From the NCBI RefSeq assembly GCF_014805685.1, contig NC_060885.1:29572632-29636631 (forward strand): a DNA stretch of 64,000 nt, written 5' to 3'. The notes below the pieces were generated by a model. It was given only the letters and a program-made list of their open reading frames with translations. It did not search any database and had not been told where the DNA came from. Shown one piece after another: positions 21,586-34,240 of the stretch (its first letter is position 1; every line of letters starts with the position of its first letter). The position numbers and the translations under genes are program-made. Source of the stretch: Silurus meridionalis. Its lineage: Eukaryota > Chordata > Actinopteri > Siluriformes > Siluridae.

Positions 21586-22660
21586 TCTCCACAAATTATT
21601 TTTTTTTAGGTTTTATGAGTTTTCCTCCAAAGTCCAAGCAAAAAATATATTCTTAACAACAAGAATGGCTGTGCTAATTGCCCCTAGGTGTACATGATGT
21701 CCCAATCCAGTGTGTAAGGGAGAGCACCAGGATCCACAATGACTGTGATTAGGATAAATATATTTACCTAAAAAAATAAATCAAACTGTAGCTGATGCAA
21801 CGTTTAATTAAAAACACCCAAAGCTATATTTAATTTACGTTGCTACTCTACTGGACACAAGCGTTGTCCAATTTTGTGTCATTTACCAAGCTATATTTAG
21901 CAGTGTTGGTGCCTCAGTGTAAATGACAGTTTCCACTTTTTACAGTAAAGTGTAAAGGTGGGTCCTGAAGGGGGACTCGGGAGACAGATTCGGGGCTCAC
22001 TTTATTTTTACGACACGTGCTTTTTTTTTTTAATGCCTTTTAAACAACTCAACTGGGGGAGAACAAATAACAAAAATAAAACAGCATCAATATTTCTGGC
22101 CTGAATCGGTTTCGCCAACACTATCCAAGCTCATGCTCCAGGCATTGTAAATACGTGTGTGTGTGTGCGTGTGTGTCAGTTCCATTAACTCTGTCCATCT
22201 CCTTCTTAGGTCCAAGTCTTTCTACCTGTAAGGACCAGTGTCAAACATCAAGTTCAAAAATCAGAATCACTGATTTTTGTTTTAATATACATTTTTTTCC
22301 CATGAATATGTATAAAATTATTTCCAGTAGTGTATTTTCTTTATTTCATAGCGTTTCTCACTTGCACTGCTTCCTGTAGTGTCTATTTATAGTTGAGTTT
22401 CTATCCAATCAGATTTCGGCCGTTACATCACATCTTGCCAGCATCAAAATCTGCACTGAGTCTCCATAATCAGGCGCCTTTAGCTACAAATCCATAAAAA
22501 TGAAAGCTGTTGACTTAAACAATCAGCTTGCGAGTTGGCAACACTGGGGATCTCCAGCAGGCGTACAATAACCTCAGCAGTTTCAGGATGGATGGTCAGA
22601 GCACAAACTGGTCAGAGCTCGCAAACTGCATCTGTAGCTGTTTTATTTTTTTTTTCATTA
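21586..22660. other. No recognisable gene
   Basis: A GT run at about 22156-22177. The part from 22395 (TTTCTATCCAATCAGATTTC) may be a diverged extension of repeat family A, because a similar phrase precedes the copy at 47490. Confidence 0.35.
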
Positions 22661-23130
22661 CACAATAGCTGACAGAGGAGAAGAAATTGATTTGGTCCCA
22701 CATACACTTGCAAGTTCATTTACAAGACAGACTTTTGAAGAAAAGCTGGACTTCATGAGGAAATGTCATGTCGGCCAAAACATTTCAAAACAATTGAACT
22801 GAAACAAAAACTGCCTTCATTTTAAATCCACAGGAAAAGCGCAACGCATGGAATTTTTTTTTTTTTTAACAAAATGGTTAATATCAATGTTTTAGCTGGA
22901 GATGATGTGTGTGGAGGTGCAGCTGTGGCTACAGTGAAAGGAGACTTGTTGAATTGTGTTCATTGTGTTTCTTGCTTTAGTAACAGCATTCATTGTCACT
23001 GCATGAGATTCCTGTCTGTGATTCAGCGCTCTGTTATACTGCGTTTCTCTATAATATTAATGGTTTCTATAGCCATCATGATGGTATTAAGAAATGGATT
23101 GATTCAGGCAGGACACCACTGAAGACCTAG
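22661..23130 (+). repeat. Repeat family A, first copy
   Basis: Starts at CACAATAGCTGACAGAGGAG and ends at GACACCACTGAAGACCTAG. It aligns throughout with 47812-48409 in the same orientation. Shared words include GGTGCAGCTGTGGCTACAGT, GAATTGTGTTCATTG and CAGCGCTCTGTTATACTG. Partial open frames exist in both copies but are broken differently, so a conserved protein is not supported. Confidence 0.8.
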
Positions 23131-24398
23131 GCCTGAAATCCACAGCTCACTGCAACACATAAGTGAGACGGAATTTGCAGCTCATCTATGACCATGCCTT
23201 TTTACCAGAGTAGTTATTTTACTGCAGCTTTACAAGCTAGAGATAACTTCTAGAAAGAAAAATACAGACCCTGGTGAAGAACGTGTTTTATTTACAACCA
23301 GAAAAGATAAATATAGCAAGTATATTCATATAAAAATGAAGTTTGAATATGTTTGTACATTAATAAACATAAATAATCATGATCCTCCTGCATCACATCA
23401 TGCCACTGTTGATTATTTTTCTTTAATTCCACAATTGCTGTATTTTATAATTTTTTTTTTTTTTACAGATCTGGTGCTGAATGAATGCCAACGTCTTTTT
23501 ATAGTAGATGCCGTCTGCCACCTTCGGCCCCGGGGTCCCTTTCGACCGCTCCGCATTCGTATATAAAAGAGAATAAACACTCGCTGCTCCTTGCTTTCAT
23601 TCTTGATAAGCGACGCCCCTCAAGCCTACCAGCTGAATTCTTCATGAGTCCCTCTGTCTTCCTGAGGTTGACTGATGCATTATTTAAGTTACCTGTGATG
23701 ATTTGAAGCTGCTGTTAATAATATATGGCAGAAACCCAGATGTGTGTGTGTGTGGGTGTTGGGGTGCGGGAGGGAATCCACATATTGAGTGATGAAGGTA
23801 CTGAAGGCCAGTCATTCTGTCCACATGTTTAAAAAGGATGAATTTGCTCCAGGGGGTGGGGGGGGTTTCACAAAGAGATGCCTGTAATTCCCCCATGGAT
23901 GTTTTCAGGCTTCATCCTGAGGGCTGGATCATCATCTTCTTATTCATCTACCCTAAAGAATAAGGTGGTGTTCTTTTTTTCGTTCTTTGTGATGTAGATG
24001 CGAAATATATATAGAAAGCAAATTAATAGTGTTAAATATACTCTATTTTATGTATTTAATATGTCAATATGCAAAATGAACCGCCTTTTTCCAGACGTAC
24101 ATTTATTTTTCATTCTCTTGTTAATAAATCGATGAGATTGAATGCGCCTGCGGTTTCTTTCGGAAATGTGGACCATCTGTAGACAGAGCTCACAATTAAT
24201 ACTAAAATTAAAAAAAAATTAAAAATCAGAATGACATCTGGTTCGCAATTAATTTGGCTTTTCTTCTAAAATGTTTTTATTATTATTATTATTATTATAA
24301 TTTCCAGAATTAATTAAATTATTTAATTAATTAATAAAATGAAATGGCATAAGATTTAATTTAATAAAATAAAATAATATTAAATAATATTAAATAAT
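23131..24398. other. No recognisable gene
   Basis: AT-rich with homopolymer runs and a GT/GGGT tract near 23740-23770. Nothing supported. Confidence 0.35.
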
Positions 24399-24511
24399 AT
24401 TAAATTAAATTAAATTAAATTAAATTAAATTAAATTAAATTAAATTAAATTAAATTAAATTAAATTAAATTAAATTAAATTAAATTAAATTAAATTAAAT
24501 TAAATTAAATT
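24399..24511 (+). repeat. (TAAAT)n pentanucleotide microsatellite
   Basis: About 22 nearly perfect TAAAT units, preceded by degenerate TAAATAATAT units from 24366. Confidence 0.95.
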
Positions 24512-25423
24512 ACATTTGCTCCCAGAATTTCTGAATATTGTATAGAGTGTGTACACACTATAGTGTGTTCTATGTGCCGGTTCTATACATTTGGAGGCCC
24601 AATGCAAAATCTATCTTGGACGCAGCCTTCCACCTTTCAGAATAAATAAAGAACACTTAAAACCAATTAAATCTCCAACCTTTTTATTTACACAAAACAT
24701 GTTATTAGTACTTTTATATATTTACTTAAATGTGTATATTAATTACATTTTACAGTTCAACACTAAAAAAGAAAAAAGATATGAAAAAAAAGCTTCTTCT
24801 TCTTCTTCTCTTTGGCCATGACATGACATTATTTTACGGTGTAGCCTAGTTAATCATTTGCTTTGAGATAATGTTTTTTCTCATTACATTAAAATGCTCA
24901 CTTTAGTAGGTTTAAGATTATAATTTTATTATAAATAACATAGACACACTGACTAAATCTCCCAGGACTGTTCAGGATTTTTATTTACAGTGACCCACTT
25001 ACCCACTATTTGAAATAATGAAAATTTTTGCTTCCTTTTACAGTAAAATTGGGTAAGTGTCATTTTTGAATCTAACATCTGTGACTTTTTCTTTAGTATT
25101 TTTAAAGTGTCATGGTGCTCGAGTTGTTTTAAATTTAGAATAAACCGTCTGCAATTAGTGATCCAGCTTTAAATGGTGCTAACGACAGAATCGACAGAAT
25201 GAGGCTTCGTTTATATTTATAGTCAAAAATACATGACAACGGCTTGCAAGCTGTTATTTCCGAAATGCATTCAGAGGGTGGGAACTCACATTGAACAGTG
25301 TTATTAACAGGTTTTACTTCAGGTGAGTGACAGGTATTTATATCCAATGGACGTTGCCCGTCTTGATTGATCAACTAATGTATAGGTTTGTTAGAGTTAT
25401 AGGGGCCCCCCATCCAATCCCAA
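24512..25423. other. Possible nonautonomous DNA transposon, unresolved
   Basis: GTGCCGGTTCTATACATTTG (24576) and, at the other side, CTATAGTTAGCGCTGGCCCTG (25450-25470) look like poorly matched inverted ends (CAGGGCCAGCGCTA on the complement). The interior has no coding signal. This is a weak suggestion. Confidence 0.25.
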
Positions 25424-25695
25424 GGCCCTAGGCAATTGCCTGCTCTGCCTATAGTTAGCGCTGGCCCTGCGTGTGTATATTGTTAAAGATTTTGAAAATT
25501 TTTGATGAAACAAAAAAACTGGGTCACCTAGTGGACAGGCATGGGAATGGCACTGCTATGATTAATAATCGGAACCGAAATAAAGTGTCTGTACACCGAG
25601 CTCGAAGTCTAGACGAACACAAGGTTGTACATCTGCTGAATTCTTTTATATTGCAACTATGGCATGTTTAACAACCTTTCCTGGACCCTTAAGAC
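25424..25695 (+). repeat. Repeat family C, first copy
   Basis: GGCCCTAGGCAATTGCCTGC, GGTCACCTAGTGGACAGGCA, TGTACACCGAGCTC and ACAACCTTTCCTGGAC are shared with 28499-28738 in the same orientation. This copy has about 21 extra bases (CTCTGCCTATAGTTAGCGCT) near its start. No coding content is recognised. Confidence 0.75.
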
Positions 25696-26104
25696 ATTTC
25701 TAGAGCTTGGATGGTGAGACGTTCGGGGTCTATAAAATGTATGATTTAATTCGTCACCTCTTTTTTGCTGTATTTGGATGCAGAGGAGCATTAGCATGGC
25801 GTCCTGCCCTCTGGCACAGATCTGCATATCAAAGACAGATGGTAGGCAGATGGAACAGAGTCTTCCCCAGCAACGAGAGGGGAAAAAAAAAAATTTAATT
25901 AAATAAATAAATAACTGGGCTCTTTCCAGGGGTCATGGCTCTTTTGCGGTGTTAAAACAGCCGATTTGACAACCTGTAGACTGTGGCCCAGCATCCCTTT
26001 TTTTTTTTTTTTTTTTTTTCCCCTGTGAAACCCTTATGTAACACCACTCTCTGAAACTCAATGATTAAATCCGTGTTGGAATAAGTGTTGTTTTATAACA
26101 TCTA

Positions 26105-26155
<51 letters not shown>

Positions 26156-26497
26156 ATTCATTCACCCAAATTCAGCCTCATTCATTTTAAACCCTGCTGT
26201 AATTCCATGGGTTATAAAATCCATGCTTCATGGATCGTGGTTTATTTCTTTCTTCTTTTTTTTCATACTATAGTATCACACTGTGTACTATTCACTCAGC
26301 TCTGTGTTTCTCACTTTTTTTTTTTTTCCTGCCAATTTCATCATCATCCCTCTCTCGCTGTGACCTGGGCTGAGAGCCAGCTGCCTACCCAGGCCACACG
26401 GATAGAGATAGAGAAGTGGAGAAATAATTAGGATACACAGAAACAGAGGAGGGGGTATGAGATCTGGATGTCGAGACAGGAAAATTGTACACGTCAT

Positions 26498-26529
<32 letters not shown>

Positions 26530-27034
26530 GCTGCAGGCTCTAACATTCACTACGATGGCCTGTTGTGGGGAGAAAAAAAAAAAAAAAACAAGAAGAAAAA
26601 AAGGCATTTGTGTCACAGGAGAAGCAGGAAACCACTTCTTCAGAGTTCCGTTCTGATGGATTAATGGCTTTGTGCCTGGTCATGTGGAGTTATATAAAAA
26701 AATAAAATAAAAAAAAAGACAAAAAAAAGTAATGGATATGGCTTAGTAATGGATATCATACTGTCTTTTCTCCCCCGAAATGCTTTTCTCTGTGTGGGTA
26801 ATTATTTCTTTCAGAATATCTAACACTGGGTATTCTGGACGCTTTATATTTTGCAATGTTCCTCGGGTCAAAACGACCCAACTACAAGGCCATCCTAATT
26901 GATTTTCACATTATATAAACTATATAGACAGAATTTTCTGGAAACTTGAGCCTAAGACACTTTTGCCATAGTTAGTCCCTATTTGCTGTTTTGTATAACC
27001 TCCACTCTCCTGGAAAGATGCCCCACTAGGTTCT
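25696..27034. other. Simple-sequence-rich spacer
   Basis: Contains a T22 run (25998-26019), (ATT)16 (26104-26152), (CA)15 (26499-26528) and A-rich tracts (26573-26600, 26696-26728). No gene is supported. Confidence 0.5.
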
Positions 27035-27205
27035 GAAGTGTTCCTGATGAGATTTGGCTACAAGGGTGTTAGTAAAGTCAGGAACTGATGCAGGTGAGGT
27101 GAGGAGGCCTGGGGTGCAGTCAGCAGTCACGTTCATCCCAAAGGTGTTCAATAGGGTTTTCAGATATATAGCAGGTCACACAAGATGTTCCACTCACATT
27201 TCCAT
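27035..27205 (-). mobile_element. Tc1-derived nonautonomous element fragment
   Basis: Minus-strand copy of the family at 4850-11345. It shows the complement of the shared block as GGAGGCCTGGGGTGCAGTCA and AAAGGTGTTCAATAGGGTTT. The opposite end is missing. Confidence 0.6.
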
Positions 27206-27279
27206 TAGATTGACAATTAAGGCATTTTTGAACAGACACACTTACACAGCGACTTACAATTAACTCATTTGTACAACTG

Positions 27280-27385
27280 AGCAGTTGAGGGTTAAGGGCC
27301 TTGCTCAAAGGCAGAGCAGTGGCAGCATGGGGGTGCTGGGATTTGAACTCGCCACCTTCAAACATCTTAACCACCTAATCCATTC
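27280..27385 (-). mobile_element. tRNA-derived SINE fragment
   Basis: Contains GTTAAGGGCCTTGCTCAAAG, GGCAGCATGGGGGTGCTGGG and ATTTGAACTCGCCACCTTC, matching the minus-strand head of the 19637-19890 family. Confidence 0.65.
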
Positions 27386-27618
27386 TCCATTCCACTCCAA
27401 ACCATGTAAAGCATCTGTTCATGCCGCTGGCTTTGGGTTTCCTAGTTCAAGTGAAGGAAAAGTGTGTGCCTCCAACACAATATTTGGAAGAACCACATAT
27501 GGCTGGAAAAGTCCAAATATCATGTGCAATATACCTTTATGGCTATAATTGTCTTGTATACATATATGAGCTTTTTTTGGCTTTCTCAAGAATGCTGCAT
27601 TCATTCTCCGTACTGTAT

Positions 27619-27636
27619 CTATTCAAAATAACAGAC
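27619..27636. repeat. Target-site duplication of SINE (left)
   Basis: CTATTCAAAATAACAGAC, identical over 18 bp to 27848-27865. Confidence 0.9.
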
Positions 27637-27847
27637 AAAAAAAACCCTTTCTTTCGGCTTCTCCCATTAGGGGTCGCCACTGCTGACCGTTCGCATGTTT
27701 GATTTGGCACGTTTTTATGCTGGATGCTTGGGACCGGCACTAAGGTTTGTGCAACCCTAATGGCTGGGGTTGGTTCCCTGACCAGTGATCGAACCCGGGC
27801 CGCAGCGGTGAGAGCGCCGCATCCTAACAACTAGACCACCAGGGAAC
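27637..27847 (-). mobile_element. tRNA-Glu-derived SINE, second copy
   Basis: On the minus strand the head runs from GGTTCCCTGGTGGTCTAG to GGTCAGGGAACC, with anticodon CTC and a near-consensus T-arm (CCCGGGTTCGATCAC). This is closer to a true tRNA-Glu than the copy at 6242. The body (GCACAAACCTTAGTGCCGGT) and the tail AGGGGTCGCCACTGC, written here on the plus strand, match that copy. A perfect 18-bp target duplication flanks it. The tail ends in a GAAAG motif followed by an A-poor TTTTTTTGTC on the complement. Confidence 0.9.
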
Positions 27848-27865
27848 CTATTCAAAATAACAGAC
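27848..27865. repeat. Target-site duplication of SINE (right)
   Basis: Identical over 18 bp to 27619-27636. Confidence 0.9.
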
Positions 27866-28498
27866 TGTTGTTTATTAACTGAACTCCGTCTCTGTCATTG
27901 CTATACATTGCTTTTAAATATTCATTATCCTGATAACAATCTTCTATAATGACCAACAAATTGATTTTGTACACCTTCTGTTACTTTGAACTGTTTAAAA
28001 ACCAAGTAGAAACGCAATTAATTCTGCTGAAGCCACAAGATAACTCAGCTGTACACATGCGTTTTTGGGGTTTCTCTATTTTATCGTGGAAGAAAAAAAA
28101 ACTTCTAGTGACTAATAATCCGATCTATTTACTTTCACAGTTTGCGTTGCTGCTGCCGCCGCTCTGTGCGTTTCCTAACAATTCTCATGCTCACTCAAAG
28201 AACCTACATCAGCAGGAGCTTGAGTGGCAGTCTGGAGCTTAAAGCACCTCACTTTACCTATGCCGAGATAAGACGGCCCACGAGAAGCCGATTATTCCGC
28301 TGGCTTATACAAAAATAGGGGAAAAATGCATCAATATTTGCAAATACATCCAGTGCAAAAGTGGTATTGTTGTGGGATTTTTTTGCTGAACTTGTACATG
28401 AGGCATGGGTTTGGTGCATTCAGCACATTTACAAATCAACTATACATGCGACGAGCTCTAAGGAGGGTTGAGAAATCAGCAGTTGAGAAATCAGCCGG
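27866..28498. other. No recognisable gene
   Basis: A 97-codon open frame (27949-28242) has no domain. Nothing else is seen. Confidence 0.35.
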
Positions 28499-28738
28499 AG
28501 GCCCTAGGCAATTGCCTGCCCTGCGTGTGTATATTTTAAAAGATTTTGGTAAAAAAAAAAAATTTCGATAAAATGAAAAAATTGGTCACCTAGTGGACAG
28601 GCATGGGAATAGCATAGGTATCCAACATTTGTCCGTACACCGAGCTCAAAGTTTACACAGACACAAGCTTGTACATCCACTGAAATCTTTTATATTTCAA
28701 CTATGGCATATTTTACAACCTTTCCTGGACAATTAAGC
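28499..28738 (+). repeat. Repeat family C, second copy
   Basis: Same orientation as 25424-25695 and about 80% similar by eye. It ends where the LINE fragment begins. Confidence 0.75.
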
Positions 28739-29629
28739 CTTCTATAGGGAGTTGTGCAATCAGCTGACCTCTCTGACCTGCAGTCCATGTACAGCCACTG
28801 GTGCAGAACCAAGACAAAGAAGATAATAAAGGACCACAACCATTTAAATATTGGACTTTTTTCAGTGGTGTGGTCAGGAGGACATTTCTGCTCATTGAAG
28901 GCCAACACTGATAGAATAACACAGAGTTTTTATCCAACTGTATTGGGCCCTCAACCAGCAAATCACCAATGAATCAAAAATTCTGGATTCACTACACAAC
29001 ACTAGATAACAACTTATTGTCTGTGTTTTTGGACCGTGTGTTTCCTTAAAGTTTAATAATAAAAAAATGATTAACAACACCCACTACCTCATCCTCCTTT
29101 TATTGCACAGCACCTACTTCATCATCCTCACTTTTTTGTACAGTACTTACTTTCTTGTCTTCCATTTATTACACAGCACCTACTTACTCATGTCTTTACT
29201 GCACAGTGTCTACTTCCTTATCCTGTTTTTTCCCATACTACCTACTTCCTCATCCTGCCTTTATTGCACAGCACCTACTTATTAATCCTGACTTTATTGC
29301 ACAGCATTTACTTCCTCATCCTGTTGTTTTTTTGGGTTTTTTTTGCAAAACAACCACTTCCTCATCCCACTTTTTTGCACAAAATACAATACATTTCGTC
29401 TTGCACAGTTGCATTTTGCTTGGGAATAATAATAAGCACTGTTTTTGCCTCCTAACAATTGTTACTTGGATAATGGATAATACTGCCACATGTCTCTTAT
29501 TTTTTATATGTTTCAATTATGTATTATGTACATTGTAAATGTTTTATATTTAAATCCAGTGCAATTTTATTGTGTTTAATTATACTGTCAATTCTTATAT
29601 TCAGTTAATTTTACTTTATATAGATCAAC

Positions 29630-29632
<3 letters not shown>
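28739..29632 (+). mobile_element. 5'-truncated CR1-group LINE with minisatellite tail
   Basis: The first 240 bp encode the very C-terminus of a LINE ORF2: LQSMYSHWCRTKTKKIIKDH, then FSVVWSGGHFCSLKANTDRI and SFYPTVL. This parallels HPSH...[10 protein letters not shown]...[11 protein letters not shown] in the element at 12708. A 3' UTR follows that contains a 33-bp tandem repeat (29079-29382) and ends at a (TATC)n run. The coding part is frameshifted near its end. Confidence 0.65.
29079..29382 (+). repeat. 33-bp minisatellite, about nine units
   Basis: Units resemble CACCTACTTCCTCATCCTG followed by CTTTATTGCACAG; most are 32-33 bp and one is 30 bp. Because the unit is a multiple of three it creates long open frames with an 11-residue repeat (HSTYFLILLL-like), which are probably not translated. 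Confidence 0.85.

Positions 29633-29722
<90 letters not shown>
29631..29722 (+). repeat. (TATC)n microsatellite
   Basis: About 23 perfect TATC units directly after the LINE 3' end. Confidence 0.95.
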
Positions 29723-30139
29723 AGCACTTAATCTGCAATTAGAAACACATACAGAGCTGCCGAAGACTAATCCTCGGTCCACCAGAAATGTGGTTGACAT
29801 TAGAAAAAAACATCTCACCCCCTCAGCTGAGTTAGAAATGGTGTTAATTCTCAGGCTTAACTGTTGAGTGAATTGATCAATATACTGCACTGCTTTAGGA
29901 GATCAGCAAGATACAAGAATGGCAAAATAGACTGAGGCACACTGGGTTGATGAGCTTTAATTAGGGTTAATCATAAGCTTCTGGAGGTAATAAAGTCATT
30001 TGATTATAGTCATCATGGAAGCTAAAATTGATGTTTGTTTAATGTCACAAGCCTCAAAACTGATTGGTCAGTAAGTTATCTGAATATGTATGTGAATATA
30101 AACAATAGAATACAATGATATATATTATATTACATAAAA

Positions 30140-30141
<2 letters not shown>
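29723..30141. other. No recognisable feature
   Basis: AT-rich spacer with nothing supported. Confidence 0.35.

Positions 30142-30207
<66 letters not shown>
30142..30207. repeat. (TA)n microsatellite
   Basis: About 33 uninterrupted TA units. Confidence 0.95.
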
Positions 30208-30211
<4 letters not shown>

Positions 30212-30234
30212 TGTGCATAAGATGGTATGTACTT

Positions 30235-30359
30235 TTTAAACATCCTAGTAAGGGGAGGAGACCTTGGGTGCAGTCAGTGTTCACATTCATCTGAAAGGTG
30301 TCCAATTGGGTGGGGATCAGATCTCTATAGCAGGAAATCTTTCACTCCAACCCATGTAA
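30235..30359 (-). mobile_element. Tc1-derived nonautonomous element fragment
   Basis: Minus-strand fragment of the 4850-11345 family. The complement reads GACACCTTTCAGATGAATGT and GAACACTGACTGCACCC. It abuts the different Tc1 end that follows, with no spacer. Confidence 0.6.
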
Positions 30360-30819
<460 letters not shown>

Positions 30820-31623
30820 CATATAGTAGTAAAAGTAGTTGTAATAGCATTTTTATTGTTACTATGGCAATTAAAACACTTAACAACGAGCACGCAGCAG
30901 AAGCTGCACAGCACGCCTCAATGAATTCAATGCTTTTTTATTAACTCTGGCAAACCGCATTACACTTGTGCGCAAGTGCGACTGTTTATTTATTTATTTA
31001 CTTTTTATTTATTGCTTCATCTGGAATAGATCAGCGATGAACATTTTGCCTAAAACAAATAGCCAAATCTTATTTAAAGAGACAAGCGATAACGCATTAG
31101 AAAGGCCCATGTTGCGATGTTTCGCCGGTGCCTCATACCGGCTTTCATTAAAACGTCTAGTCTTTTAATCCCATCTGCCTCATTCTGATGTATTGATTTT
31201 AATACATTATTGTGAGTCTTGAGCCCTGCTGTGCCAATAATGGATGAGTGCCATTATTTGGATTACTGCAATTACATCCGACCACAATCCAATCTTATAG
31301 CGCCTTAGATAGAGATTTCCGAAAGGCGGGCTGATGTTCTTTTCAGGAATTTTGTTTTTTCTTTTCAGACCTTTTTTTTTTATAGTCCCCAAAAGTGCTA
31401 ATAGTAGACTTCTGAAAACAAACACACCTATTCAAGGTCAAGACAAAATCAAAAAGAACTAAAATGGTGGGAAAAAAAATACATTATTCGTGCACAGAGT
31501 CACAAAGATAAGCATAATATCTGACAGGAAACAAATGTATATATTATTATTATACAGTAGGTGCACTAGAGTCTGGCTCATGAATCTTTTTATCCTTCTC
31601 TGAAAATTCCCTGCTATTGTGTA

Positions 31624-31663
<40 letters not shown>

Positions 31664-31755
31664 AAAACAAGGACATAAGGATTCATTATGATCTAGCAGA
31701 AATTATATACAAAATAAAGATATAAAGATTCAGGTTTTTACATGGGCATCGGGGT

Positions 31756-31808
<53 letters not shown>

Positions 31809-33584
31809 AGGGTGGCGGAGGGTTTCTTGAGGTATAGGGTTGTCTGGAATAATTATTATTTCCTTTTTGGACACCTGGCCAGATATAACCGCAGACCTTG
31901 GGGTATTAAGTTGTGTGTGCGATTCAGAGCACGATATATATGGAGCCTGCCTGCAGATTTGGATTTGTTTGCCTGTATATTAAATTTTTTTATACCAGTA
32001 AAATTCATGCAACAATATCCTGCCAATAAAGATGGTGGTCAAGATGCTTCGGGAAAAATCCTGTCTAGATGGAAAAACACAAATCTTCATGCAGGAAATT
32101 GGTATAACTGAATGGCGAGTGCAAAACAGACATTCTTTGAATTTATTTATTTTTCACCTTTTCCGGATGTCAATCCAGCCTTATATTTTGTAGTTCCATA
32201 ATGTACTAAGAAGTGGCACGCATTCTCGCATCCACATCCACAGCCCTTTCCACCACCCAAACCACCAATTTCCCGCCATTTTAACACCCCGATATGTCAC
32301 CAGGCTCAGGATTTAAAAGTTCCAGTGTCTGAGAAGTCTGAAAATGTGCAATGATTACATGTTCTTTGAAATCCCTAAATTGTGTGCACTACTCGGTTAT
32401 GGTGCCTAATGTGTGAGGCTCGATTTCGCCGTTTTTTGTGTGTGTGAAAGGACTTTTGGTACGAGTTCGGCTTAAAAAAAAGAAAAAAGAAAACTGTGTT
32501 TAAGTGGCTGAATCACAGCACTGACCTCAATCTGTCAAGAAAGCTGCATGATGACATGGAAAAGGCAGCCACCAGAAGCGTCGCAGTTCTATCGGTTGTC
32601 GGTTCAAAGTGGAACGGTGCCCTGATACAACAGTACGCCTTGATACGGAAATACAAGTAAATTCATCCATCCCAGAAAGACATGATCATAAATCATGTTA
32701 GAGAATTGTTGATGCATGGTGATACTAATAAAAAAAAATTACTTTATTAAAGATACTTATATTTTTTACACTTGTAAACACAGAAATCTCCAACGTTTAC
32801 TTCTTACCTTCTTACCTTCAAGCATATGCTTTAAAGAAGAGGGAAACTTTTAGAAGTCTTTGCAAGTGCAGCAGCAGAACTGTGGTACATCTAAACTGGA
32901 GATCAGGGTGTTTAATGCTGTGTAACACATTTGAGTAATAAAATCTTGAGGTTTTATATGGTGCACTTAAATACATAGAAGGATGTTCCTCTCATTGCAT
33001 ATATCCCTCATAATCTACAGCTAAAAAAATTCACATTGATTTTATAGCAATCATTTGTTTACATGGTGGAGTCACATGTTTGTGTAACCTTTATAAAATG
33101 AGACTCTGGTGTCAGTAAGATTTCCAACATGGGGAAGGTTTTCAGGATGGATGAGTTTCTATTCATAAACACCAGGATAAAAAAATACATATTCATTTCA
33201 CAGCAACATTAAACGTAGTTGAATAATAATAAATAATAAAGTGTCAGTGTTCACGAATGCGCACTAACTCTGATCACCCCGCTGCTTTTTCCCCCTATAA
33301 CATCATGCGCTTTATTGCTTGCTCATCAATTTTGCTGTCGATTGAGACATTTGAAAACACATACATAAAAAATGCATAGGCAATTTTTCAATGCGGTTTA
33401 AGAACACGTTTTATATATATAATAAAACCTAAAAATAACAATACATATTACTGATGTAGTATGTATGCTGTATCCAGACAATATGCTTCTTTAAGATTTG
33501 GATGTGTTGACGATCCTGTCATTGCAGACCTGTGGAAACTGATGTACGTCAACTGATCAGTTATTACTAGTTATTACAGTGTTC
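30820..33584. other. No recognisable gene; two microsatellites
   Basis: Contains (TA)16 at 31629-31661 and (TG)23 at 31760-31806. Open frames spanning the TG run are low-complexity artefacts. The stretch 32500-32660 has a short open frame starting KWLNHSTDLN, vaguely like a transposase but too weak to call. Confidence 0.45.
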
Positions 33585-33785
33585 TTCTTCATCTTTTGGC
33601 TGCTCCTATTAGGGGTAGCCACGGTGGATCATCCGTCTCCATACCCCCCTGTCCTCTACATCTGCCTCTTTCACACCAACTACCTGCATGTCTTCCCTCA
33701 CCACATCCATAAACCTCCTCCTTCGCCATACTCTTTTCCCTCTTCCTGGTGGCGCCATCCTCAGCATTCTCCTACCAATATAACT
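33585..33785 (-). mobile_element. RTE-type LINE, 3' end fragment
   Basis: The complement of the RTE tail at 41890-42290: TTTTGGCTGCTCCTATTAGG, CACCAACTACCTGCATGTCT, CCTCACCACATCCATAAACC and ATCCTCAGCATTCTCCTACC. On the minus strand it encodes a decayed ORF2 C-terminus. It is 5'-truncated. Confidence 0.75.
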
Positions 33786-34118
33786 CATATTACTAGTTAT
33801 TACAGTACATAGTAATAAAACAGTAATGAAATAGTTATTTCATATTTATTAGTATTACACTATAAAGGGTCATGTATAAACCAGATGTGTTATATTATAT
33901 TACCTATGTGCATTTTGTTTGAAAGTGTAACTACTGTATTGTTGGTTTCTTTTTCTTTTGTATTTATACACTGTAATGTATACATTTGTACTCTATATAT
34001 CTTATACTAGTTGTGACTACACTTGTAATTCATAATCCTATCAGCTTAGTACAAACCCATTAAAAGGCCGTTTTGTAACCGATTTACACAGTGATTGTAT
34101 ATTACATTACATTACAGT
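33786..34118. other. No recognisable feature
   Basis: AT-rich with nothing supported. Confidence 0.35.
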
Positions 34119-34240
34119 ACACTATATGGCTAAAAGGAGGAGGCCTGGGGTGCAGTTAGAGTTTACATTAATACCAAAGGGTTTCATTAGGGTTGAGGTG
34201 CTCTATAGATTTTCCACTCCAAACCATGTGGTGTCCCATT
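34119..34240 (-). mobile_element. Tc1-derived nonautonomous element, internally deleted
   Basis: Starts with the family terminus TACACTATATGGCTAAAAG and jumps straight to GAGGAGGCCTGGGGTGCAG. About 150 bp present between these in fuller copies is missing. Confidence 0.6.

Noticed and set aside
27776..27847. Minus-strand tRNA-Glu gene
   Set aside because: It is a better fold than the first copy, but it is the head of a full SINE with its own target duplication.
29079..29382. CRISPR-like array
   Set aside because: The repeats are contiguous with no unique spacers, and the context is eukaryotic.
29155..29538. 127-codon open frame
   Set aside because: It is created by the 33-bp minisatellite, whose unit is a multiple of three.
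31755..32111. 118-codon open frame
   Set aside because: It begins in the (TG)n run (Cys-Val repeats). The rest shows no domain.
32500..32660. Transposase fragment (KWLNHSTDLN)
   Set aside because: The resemblance to Tc1 SPDLNP is too short, and no other motif is nearby.
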